64,000 nt of DNA from contig NZ_JAAAMI010000003.1 of NCBI RefSeq assembly GCF_010500845.1, positions 306,971-370,970 on the forward strand. Reading direction: 5' to 3'. The DNA comes from Flagellimonas sediminis (GTDB lineage: Bacteria; Bacteroidota; Bacteroidia; Flavobacteriales; Flavobacteriaceae). Within the stretch, counting starts at the first letter, position 1. Every line of letters starts with the position of its first letter. The position numbers were made by a program, and so were the translations under genes. Positions 18,818-25,505 of the stretch are shown here, in pieces. Under the pieces are notes generated by a model. It was not told the DNA's origin. It searched no databases and saw nothing but the letters and a program-made list of their open reading frames with translations.

Positions 18818-19264
18818 CTTTTGTTAAAATATTTTTCTAAATTTTCCTTTTCATTTGCCAAATCCAAAAGATTTGTCAGACTTCACAAACTCCCAAGCCT
18901 GCGGGCATAGCACTTACTATCCTGTTTGGTGGATCATTGTTACGGCCTGGGCTTTCTCCGGCCTAATTGCCCATTCTCGCATCAACAGTTCATAACCATT
19001 TCCGGTTTTTCCAATCAATTCTTTTTTTTTTTTTTTTTTTTGGCTCTATTGAAATTTTGAGAAGTTGTTTTGAGAAAATAGATTCCAAGTTGATGTCACT
19101 ATAGCTGTTTATTCTTGTTTTAGACCAGATGAATTTTTGATCGAAAATTAATTTTATCAAATTATTTAGAATCAGTACAAATAATATGGGATGTGATATT
19201 TGTTTTGCTAAATAAATGTCATATTCGTAATTTCAGTACTTTCATTATAAATAACTAGCAACTT
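18818..19264. other. 447-bp intergenic region with 20-T homopolymer and a coding-like remnant
   Basis: Between the integrase and the hydrogenase small subunit there is no full gene. On the minus strand, 18917-19021 reads as 34 sensible residues (beginning ELIGKTGNGYELLMREW) up to a stop, and it is immediately preceded by a run of 20 identical bases (T at 19022-19041 on the plus strand). This looks like the tail of a decayed gene whose upstream part is gone; I do not recognise the family. The last 70 bp hold the candidate hydrogenase promoter. Confidence 0.4.
19204..19235 (+). promoter_or_regulatory. Candidate Bacteroidota-type promoter of the hydrogenase operon
   Basis: TTTG at 19204-19207, a 20-bp spacer, then TAATTTCA at 19228-19235, which matches 6 of 8 positions of the Bacteroidota minus-7 consensus TAnnTTTG. 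The implied transcript start is about 25 bp before the small-subunit ATG. No other convincing promoter is seen between here and the end of the operon. Confidence 0.45.
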
Positions 19265-20227
19265 ATGGCAAATGTACTATGGTTACAAGGAGGTGCATGC
19301 AGTGGCAACACCATGTCCTTTTTGAACGCCGAGGAACCGACCGTGGTGGAACTCATTACAGACTTTGGTCTGAACATTTTGTGGCACCCGACAACAGGCT
19401 TACAGATAGGGGACCAGGTTCAGGATCTTCTAAAAGACATTATTGCCGGTAAAGTTCAAATGGATATCCTTGTGTATGAAGGTTCCCTTATCCAAGGTCC
19501 GAACAACACCGGTTCTATGAATTTCTTTGCCGACCGTCCTATGATGGAATGGGTGAAGGAATTATCTAAAGTGGCAGGTTACGTGGTCGCCATCGGTGAT
19601 TGTGCTACCTGGGGCGGTATTCCGGCGGTCCCTCCAAACCCTAGTGAATCTACAGGATTGCAATTCCACAAAAAGAAAAAGGGTGGTTTTTTGGGTGCCA
19701 ACTACGTTTCAAAAGGCGGTTTGCCGGTAATCAATATACCTGGTTGTCCGGCGCACCCGGATTGGATTACCCAGATTCTCGTTGCCATTTCCGTGGGAAG
19801 AATCGGGGATGTGAAAATTGATGATTATCATAGACCCAAGACATTCTTCACCGATTTTGTACAAACGGGCTGTACGAACGTCGTAAACTTTGCACAAAAA
19901 GTGGACGGTGGCTTCGGTAAGCGTGGCAACGGATGCCTATTCTATGAAGTAGGCTGTAGGGGGCCGATGACCCGGGCAAGTTGCAATAATATATTATGGA
20001 ACAGACAGTCGAGCAAAACGCGGGCCAATCACCCTTGCCTGGGCTGTACGGAACCTGGTTTTCCACATCACGACCTGAAAAAGGGAAGTATTTTTAAGAC
20101 CATGAAATATGTGGGAGGCTTCCCTATGGAAGTGCCCACGGGAAGAAACAGGGTGGCCTATTATCTGGAGGCCGGTTTCCAAAAGATAATGCCAACCAAT
20201 CATAGGGTCCAGGAAGGTTCAAAATAA
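19265..20227 (+). CDS. hupS: [NiFe]-hydrogenase small subunit, group 2a (Hup/Huc) type
   Basis: The 320-residue electron-transfer subunit. It begins directly with MANVLWLQGGACSGNTMSFL and has no Tat signal, unlike periplasmic group 1 enzymes; this and the close similarity to cyanobacterial HupS place it with the cytoplasmic group 2a enzymes. Proximal-cluster residues: Cys12, Cys113 (GDCATWGG) and Cys161 (PGCPAHPDW); the usual second Cys of the CxxC is Asn15. Medial and distal cluster candidates are Cys203, 224, 231, 240, 258 and 261 (HPCLGC). Mycobacterial Huc, a high-affinity group 2a enzyme, has three 3Fe-4S clusters, which would fit the missing fourth proximal Cys. It is the first gene of the operon, 22 bp before the large subunit. 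Confidence 0.95.
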   Translation: MANVLWLQGGACSGNTMSFLNAEEPTVVELITDFGLNILWHPTTGLQIGDQVQDLLKDIIAGKVQMDILVYEGSLIQGPNNTGSMNFFADRPMMEWVKELSKVAGYVVAIGDCATWGGIPAVPPNPSESTGLQFHKKKKGGFLGANYVSKGGLPVINIPGCPAHPDWITQILVAISVGRIGDVKIDDYHRPKTFFTDFVQTGCTNVVNFAQKVDGGFGKRGNGCLFYEVGCRGPMTRASCNNILWNRQSSKTRANHPCLGCTEPGFPHHDLKKGSIFKTMKYVGGFPMEVPTGRNRVAYYLEAGFQKIMPTNHRVQEGSK

Positions 20228-20249
20228 TAGCAACGAAAAAGTACAGCAA

Positions 20250-21842
20250 ATGTCAGTTAAAGAATTAAATATATCCCCGGTCGGTCGTGTAGAAGGCGAT
20301 TTGGACGTCAAGGTCTATATCGATAACGGTAAGGTGACCCGTGCACATACCCAAGCGGCCATGTTCAGGGGGTTTGAGAAGATAATGGAAGGCAAGGACC
20401 CGCAATCGGGTCTTATCGTGACGCCAAGGATCTGTGGGATCTGTGGAGGATCCCACCTATATTGTGCGTCTTCCGCCCTTGATACTGCATGGGGAACCAA
20501 GTTGACCCCCAATGCCCTGTTATTACGTGCCATTGGCCAGGCTTCCGAAACATTGCAAAGTATTCCAAGATGGTACTATGCCATTTTTGCTACCGATTTG
20601 GCCAATAAAAAGTTTGCCGATAAACCGCTTTACAAGGAGGTGGTAAAACGTTGGGCAGCCTATGTGGGCGAAACCTTCCAAACAGGATTGACGGCGAGTG
20701 CTCTTCCTGTTCAGATCTATGCATTGTTCGGTGGGCAGTGGCCCCATTCGAGCTACATGGTGCCCGGTGGCGTTATGTGCGCCCCTACCTTAAAGGATAT
20801 CACCCGGGCACATGCCATTTTGGCGCAGTTCAAGAACGATTGGCTCGAACCGGTCTGGTTGGGCTGCTCCATCGAGCGTTATATGGAAATCAAGACGTGG
20901 GACGATATGTTGGCCTGGGTAGATGAGAATGAATCCCAACGAAATAGTGATTTAGGATTATTTATACGAGCTGGTCTGGAGTTCGGATTGGATAAATTCG
21001 GTCAGGGAGTAGGTAAGTTTTTGGCAACGGGAACGTACCTGCACAAAGATATGTACAACAATCCTACGATCGAGGGCAGAAATGCCGCTTTGATTTCGTC
21101 TAGCGGATTCTTCGATGGAGAAAATTACCATGAGTTCGATCACTTGAAGGTAAGTGAGCATGTGAAGCATTCATGGTTCAACAATCAAGCGGATGGGCTG
21201 CACCCGTGGGATGAACCGCTTCCTACACCGGCCCAATCGAGCACTTTAGAGCATACAAATTTCGATGGCCAGTATAGTTGGGCAAAAGCACCTCGTTATG
21301 ACGGGCATGCGGCAGAGGCCGGTCCTTTGGCAAGGGTGGTCATGAACGCCAATCCGAATAACAAGGAACATCAAATTAGAGACCCCTTGTTTGGTGATAT
21401 CATTAAAAAACTCGGTCCAAGCGTATTTACAAGGGTCTTGGCCAGGGTTCATGAAGCCCCGAGAATCTATAAGTTCATTGAACAATGGCTGTCGGAGATC
21501 GATCTTGATGGGGAGTTTTATACAAAACCCGTTGAAAAGGATGGCAAAGGTTTTGGTGCCACGGAAGCGGCCCGTGGAGCATTGGCCCACTGGATAGAAA
21601 TAAAGAACGGGGTCATCAAAAACTATCAGGTAATGGCACCAACCACTTGGAATGTCGGCCCACAGGATGGCAATGATAATCCGGGCCCTATAGAGACCGC
21701 ATTGCTGGGCACGACCATTGAAGATCCGCTCGACCCTGTTGAGGTGGGTATAGTGGCTCGCTCGTTCGATTCGTGTTTGGTATGTACGGTACACGCACAT
21801 GATGCGCAGAGCGGAGTGGAGCTGTCAAGGTTCAAACTATAA
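20250..21842 (+). CDS. hupL: [NiFe]-hydrogenase large (catalytic) subunit, group 2a type
   Basis: The 530-residue subunit holding the Ni-Fe(CN)2CO site. The L1 motif is RICGICGGSH (Cys62, Cys65) and the L2 motif DSCLVCTVHAHD (Cys509, Cys512). The four cysteines bind the metals. A 15-residue tail follows His515 and should be removed by the maturation protease encoded next, after nickel insertion. Other family landmarks are SPVGRVEGD at the N-terminus and GFGATEAARGALAHW near residue 440. H2 oxidation is the expected physiological direction, since group 2a enzymes are uptake hydrogenases; this is family knowledge and not visible in the sequence. Confidence 0.96.
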   Translation: MSVKELNISPVGRVEGDLDVKVYIDNGKVTRAHTQAAMFRGFEKIMEGKDPQSGLIVTPRICGICGGSHLYCASSALDTAWGTKLTPNALLLRAIGQASETLQSIPRWYYAIFATDLANKKFADKPLYKEVVKRWAAYVGETFQTGLTASALPVQIYALFGGQWPHSSYMVPGGVMCAPTLKDITRAHAILAQFKNDWLEPVWLGCSIERYMEIKTWDDMLAWVDENESQRNSDLGLFIRAGLEFGLDKFGQGVGKFLATGTYLHKDMYNNPTIEGRNAALISSSGFFDGENYHEFDHLKVSEHVKHSWFNNQADGLHPWDEPLPTPAQSSTLEHTNFDGQYSWAKAPRYDGHAAEAGPLARVVMNANPNNKEHQIRDPLFGDIIKKLGPSVFTRVLARVHEAPRIYKFIEQWLSEIDLDGEFYTKPVEKDGKGFGATEAARGALAHWIEIKNGVIKNYQVMAPTTWNVGPQDGNDNPGPIETALLGTTIEDPLDPVEVGIVARSFDSCLVCTVHAHDAQSGVELSRFKL

Positions 21843-21866
21843 TTTCTGACATATAGTTTTATTGGG

Positions 21867-21899
21867 ACTTTCCCGAGGGACAACCTTGGGAAAGTTTTT
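21867..21899 (+). terminator. Hairpin plus T run between large-subunit and protease genes (likely attenuator)
   Basis: A 12-bp stem, ACTTTCCCGAGG (21867-21878) with CCTTGGGAAAGT (21884-21895) and one G-T pair, followed by TTTT. It lies inside an otherwise tightly packed operon, so it probably ends most transcripts after the two structural genes and lets fewer reach the maturation genes. Confidence 0.8.
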
Positions 21900-21922
21900 G
21901 ATTTAATGGAAATCGGATACAT

Positions 21923-22402
21923 ATGAAGACGGCTATAATGGGTTTTGGAAATCCCGTTCGAAGCGATGATGCGGTGGGTATTTATGTAATCGAGCAGCTT
22001 CGCGGGAAACTTTCCGAATCTGAAGACATCAGCATTTTTGATATGGGTACCGCGGCCTTCGAAGTATTGTTCGGGTTAAAGGGGCATGGCCGAATTATTT
22101 TGGTCGATGCGGTTTTGAACAGTGGCGAACCGGTGGGAACCCTATTCAAACTGCCTGCAGAAGAAGTAATGAAAGCCCCTGAGGACGACCCGATGGTCTT
22201 TCTCCACGGAATGAAATGGAACCAGGCGCTGTCGTATGCGAAAAAGATTTTGCAGAACGAGTATCCGGATGATATTCAGGTGTACTTGATCGCGATCGAA
22301 AACACGAAACTGGAGGTGGATATAAGCGATAAGGTCAAGGAAGCCGGGAACAAAGTGGTACTGCATATTTTGGAGGATTTAAATCAATCGATCCCGACGT
22401 GA
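21923..22402 (+). CDS. Hydrogenase maturation protease (HupD/HyaD/HupW family)
   Basis: A 159-residue endopeptidase. The N-terminal GFGNPVRSDDAVG is the family signature, and the nickel-sensing residues correspond to Asp in the DDAVG, Asp in ILVDAV and His in FLHGMKWN. It removes the C-terminal extension of the large subunit once nickel is in place. It follows the attenuator and overlaps the next gene by 4 bp (GTGA), starting a run of overlapping accessory genes. Confidence 0.93.
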   Translation: MKTAIMGFGNPVRSDDAVGIYVIEQLRGKLSESEDISIFDMGTAAFEVLFGLKGHGRIILVDAVLNSGEPVGTLFKLPAEEVMKAPEDDPMVFLHGMKWNQALSYAKKILQNEYPDDIQVYLIAIENTKLEVDISDKVKEAGNKVVLHILEDLNQSIPT

Positions 22403-22719
22403 ATGCCAAGGTAAAGCTGAAATCCTCGCACATTTATCTGGATAGTGGTTTGGTCGAAGCCATTTTTGGGGAAGTTAATTATGCATATATAGCCTATGTC
22501 GAGGAACAGCGGAAAATTTTGATTACGCCCGTTACCAGCCAATGGTTTGTTAAAATGTACAAGCCCGTCCAGTTTCTATTAAAATCCCGTAACTTAAAAG
22601 GCGATAAAACCTTGGCGATCCGGGAAATTTTGATAGATAATGACCTGGATACGGGCGATAGGGATTTGGAGTATGAAATCATAGAAAAAACAAGTTTGAT
22701 AAAAGTGGGCATTTCATGA
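22399..22719 (+). CDS. Unknown 106-residue protein in the hydrogenase operon
   Basis: It starts with GTG at 22399 inside the stop of the protease gene (GTGA) and its own stop overlaps the next start (ATGA), so it is translated together with both. The product (MNAKVKLKSSHIYLDSGLVE ...) is a mix of short strands and helices with no signal peptide, membrane segment or Cys motif; its central IAYVEEQRKILITPV suggests a small beta domain. I do not recognise a family. Its conserved position between the protease and the TPR gene argues for a role in hydrogenase assembly or as an extra subunit. Confidence 0.75.
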   Translation: MNAKVKLKSSHIYLDSGLVEAIFGEVNYAYIAYVEEQRKILITPVTSQWFVKMYKPVQFLLKSRNLKGDKTLAIREILIDNDLDTGDRDLEYEIIEKTSLIKVGIS

Positions 22720-22973
22720 CAAAAAAAGAAAATGACTGGCTTATCGATGCCGAGGTGCAGTACAGGATTACCCCTGTAAAAGGGCGTTGGGAAGTTTCGC
22801 TCATTTTTATCAATACCAGGGACCCTAACCAAGTTTTGATCCAGACCATAGGGGATTACAGAACGGAACGTTTGGCCGAAATTTATGGAAGGAACATGCA
22901 GCAGACGGCGGCCAAAGATCCAAGGGGCACACAAAAGGTAAACAAAGATGCTTACGATATTAACAACAACTAG
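22716..22973 (+). CDS. Unknown 85-residue protein in the hydrogenase operon
   Basis: It starts with ATG at 22716, overlapping the preceding stop by 4 bp, and overlaps the TPR gene by 26 bp. The product is soluble: a beta-rich first half (EVQYRITPVKGRWEVSLIFI), a helix (RTERLAEIYGRNMQQTAAKD) and a short polar tail ending DINNN. No Cys, signal or membrane segment. I do not recognise a family. Mycobacterial Huc has a small third subunit, HucM, that builds a scaffold; whether either small gene here plays that role cannot be told from the sequence. Confidence 0.75.
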   Translation: MTKKENDWLIDAEVQYRITPVKGRWEVSLIFINTRDPNQVLIQTIGDYRTERLAEIYGRNMQQTAAKDPRGTQKVNKDAYDINNN

Positions 22974-24429
22974 CACGGGGCAACAGGTAGAGGAAGCGAT
23001 TGCATCCATAGACAGGCTGGGCGAGCTGGTCACGATTGTTGAAGGGGCGGAGGCCGTTGAAGACCTGAAAAGTATGGTGGTAGAGACCGATACCATCAAA
23101 ATTCCTTTTGATTGGTACGATGTGGAACCACCTTACGTGTTTCCCGAGCTTCCTTTTACCCGGAACAATGTACTTGCCTTGGTCTTTTATAAGATTGGCA
23201 ACCATCAAAAAGCCTTTGAATTTGTAAACGAGGATGGCCCGTTATACCATCACCTTTTGATTGCGACACATATGCAATTCGGGTATGATATTTCCGAGGA
23301 CATGCTTGGTTTCGCCCATAAGCATTCGTTGCATAATTTAGCGATACTCCATCACTATGGAGTATTACGGCAGAAGGCCGCGTTTTTAGAAATCAAGGCC
23401 CGATATACCGAGGCCTTGGACCGGGCGGAGAATGACGAGATAAAGGTTTTTACCGCCAAGCATTACCTGAATTTATTGTTGGATGCCGGTTTATTGTTGG
23501 ATGCCGTTGAAGTGGCCAAAAACCATCGTGCGATCGCTATTTCGGATGAAGCCGTCCATGCGATGGAGGTGCATTTGGCCGCCATTCGAATGGCACGGCT
23601 CTCATTGCCCCATGACCATGCGTTGTTGGGCTCCCTTTTGGAACTGCAAATGCGTAATATAGCGTTTTACGAAACTAAAGGGCTCCCTATTCAAGCAGGA
23701 CTTTTGTTGATCGATGCCGCGGAAGTCGCAAATTTTAAAGAAGATTTTATTACCTCTAAAGACCTCATAAACAAGGCCATTCAATACTTCAAGCAAGAAG
23801 ATGTTCCCGAGTTTTTGGGCGAGGCGGGTTTTAAAAAGGCGGTGTTGCTCTATACCTGGTCCAAAAACGGCAGTCCCCAATATTATAAGGCGGCCATCAA
23901 TGCTTTTCAAGACGTGTTGAAAGTGTTCAAGCGCGATACCCATCCACAAAAATTTGCCGATGTACATCACAATCTGGCACTGATCTATTCCGAGATTCCC
24001 GTGAGGCCCGAGGAAAAACCTATGTGGACCGCATTCTGTGCCTCTTCCTTTAAAGAGGTATTGGCTTTTTATACGAAAGAGGAATATCCGTACGAATACG
24101 CCATGGCGAACCATAATTATGCCACCGCTTTAATGTATTTTCCCCCTGCGAAGCTACATGACAATCTGGAAAAGGCATCGGGGCTTTTTGCCGAAGCATT
24201 GGAAATACGAACAGCCCAAGCGTATCCGTTGGAACGGGCATTGACCCTGATCAACCAATTGGAACTGTATTGGCTGACCCACAATAAGGACAGTTCGGAA
24301 GAATTGAGAAAGTATGAAGAAATGAAATCCAAGGCCGAAGAAATCAGAGGCTTGGTCAATGATCCCGATCTGATTGCCCAAGCCGATGATCATTTAAAGG
24401 AACTGGAAAAAGTCAAAAGCTTGATCTAA
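22948..24429 (+). CDS. TPR-repeat protein of the hydrogenase operon
   Basis: A 493-residue, mainly helical cytoplasmic protein with tandem helical hairpins typical of TPR repeats (LVFYKIGNHQKAFEFV, AKHYLNLLLDAGLLLDAVEV, FADVHHNLALIYSEI, YAMANHNYATALMYF). It overlaps the upstream gene by 26 bp, and its stop shares a base with the hypA start (TAATG). TPR proteins accompany group 2a hydrogenase genes in other bacteria, from memory of those clusters, and may act as a chaperone or docking scaffold. Exact role unknown. Confidence 0.82.
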   Translation: MLTILTTTSTGQQVEEAIASIDRLGELVTIVEGAEAVEDLKSMVVETDTIKIPFDWYDVEPPYVFPELPFTRNNVLALVFYKIGNHQKAFEFVNEDGPLYHHLLIATHMQFGYDISEDMLGFAHKHSLHNLAILHHYGVLRQKAAFLEIKARYTEALDRAENDEIKVFTAKHYLNLLLDAGLLLDAVEVAKNHRAIAISDEAVHAMEVHLAAIRMARLSLPHDHALLGSLLELQMRNIAFYETKGLPIQAGLLLIDAAEVANFKEDFITSKDLINKAIQYFKQEDVPEFLGEAGFKKAVLLYTWSKNGSPQYYKAAINAFQDVLKVFKRDTHPQKFADVHHNLALIYSEIPVRPEEKPMWTAFCASSFKEVLAFYTKEEYPYEYAMANHNYATALMYFPPAKLHDNLEKASGLFAEALEIRTAQAYPLERALTLINQLELYWLTHNKDSSEELRKYEEMKSKAEEIRGLVNDPDLIAQADDHLKELEKVKSLI

Positions 24430-24776
24430 TGCACGAGACATCCATTGTAAACAGCATTATGCGAACCCTTGAACAAGAGTTTGAAACGGAGAAGTTGAAC
24501 AAGATGAAGGCCATTTATTTAAAGGTGGGAATTCTATCGAACATAGAGCCACGCCTTCTACATAATGCCTATAGCGCCTATCATTTGACGAATCCGGGGT
24601 ATCATCATGTAAGCCTGCATATTGAATCGACCAGTCTTAAGATACAGTGCGAGGTGTGCAACCATATCACCGATGTTAAAAATTACCGGTTTATATGTGA
24701 CCATTGCGGACGACCGAGCAAAAATGTGATCCAGGGGGAAGAAATGCTGATCCACAAAGTGGAGTTTGACGACTGA
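24429..24776 (+). CDS. hypA: Hydrogenase nickel-insertion protein HypA
   Basis: A 115-residue protein starting MHETSIVNSI; His2 is the nickel ligand. The zinc site is formed by two CxxC pairs, CEVC and CDHC, near residues 74-95. With HypB it delivers nickel to the large-subunit precursor. Its ATG overlaps the stop of the TPR gene. Confidence 0.95.
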   Translation: MHETSIVNSIMRTLEQEFETEKLNKMKAIYLKVGILSNIEPRLLHNAYSAYHLTNPGYHHVSLHIESTSLKIQCEVCNHITDVKNYRFICDHCGRPSKNVIQGEEMLIHKVEFDD

Positions 24777-24802
24777 CAAAAAATTGATTTAAAGAAAAGA
24801 CC

Positions 24803-25498
24803 ATGATAGAAAAATCTAACAAAGCGGCACGGGGCACCGTACAATGCGAAAACACCAACATCAACTTGCTGAAGGCGAATGATTTTGTGGCGGATATCAT
24901 CAAAAAGGAAATGGCGAGGACCAAGACCCTTTTGATCAATATCACCTCCTCGGCAGGTAGCGGCAAGACCACCCTGATGCAAAAAACCGCAGAAAAGCTG
25001 AAGGACAAGATCAAGATGGCCGTTATGGTCGGCGACCTTGAAACCGAGCGCGATGCCCAGCGCATTCGCGAAACTGGAATTCAGGCCCTGCAGATCGTTA
25101 CCGGGGGCATTTGCCATTTGGAAGCGCAAATGGTCCATCAGGTGCTCGATCAGTTCGATCTGGAAACAATCGATCTCTTGTTCATTGAAAATGTAGGCAA
25201 TCTGGTGTGCCCTTCTTCCTTTGATCTGGGAGAGGATTATCGGGTGACCCTGATGGCGACCACGGAAGGGGACGATAAGCCCAAGAAATACCCAAAGATG
25301 TTTTTGACCAGTGATATGATGTTGGTCTCCAAGGCCGATCTGTTGCCCTATGTTCCTTTTTCGGTGGAGGCCGTTACCAAAGACGCGCGGGAGGTCAACC
25401 ACGAACTGGAAGTCATTCAGATTTCATCACTTACCGATGAAGGAATCGATGAATGGTGCGACTGGCTACTTGAAAAAGTACAAGAGAAGAAAGCATAA
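24803..25498 (+). CDS. hypB: Hydrogenase nickel-insertion GTPase HypB
   Basis: A 231-residue GTPase: P-loop SSAGSGKTTLM (about residue 50), GDLETERDAQRI, metal/GTP switch GGICHLEAQM and ENVGNLVCPSSFDLGE, and the base-recognition motif SKADLL. It has neither the N-terminal CxxCGC site of the E. coli protein nor a His-rich nickel store, so nickel storage must rely on uptake (see the permease at 31313). It follows hypA by 26 bp. Confidence 0.95.
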   Translation: MIEKSNKAARGTVQCENTNINLLKANDFVADIIKKEMARTKTLLINITSSAGSGKTTLMQKTAEKLKDKIKMAVMVGDLETERDAQRIRETGIQALQIVTGGICHLEAQMVHQVLDQFDLETIDLLFIENVGNLVCPSSFDLGEDYRVTLMATTEGDDKPKKYPKMFLTSDMMLVSKADLLPYVPFSVEAVTKDAREVNHELEVIQISSLTDEGIDEWCDWLLEKVQEKKA

Positions 25499-25505
25499 TG
25501 CCTGA

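Noticed and set aside
23602-25402. Open frames antisense to the TPR, hypA and hypB genes.
   Set aside because: All are contained in well-recognised genes and show no conserved motifs.
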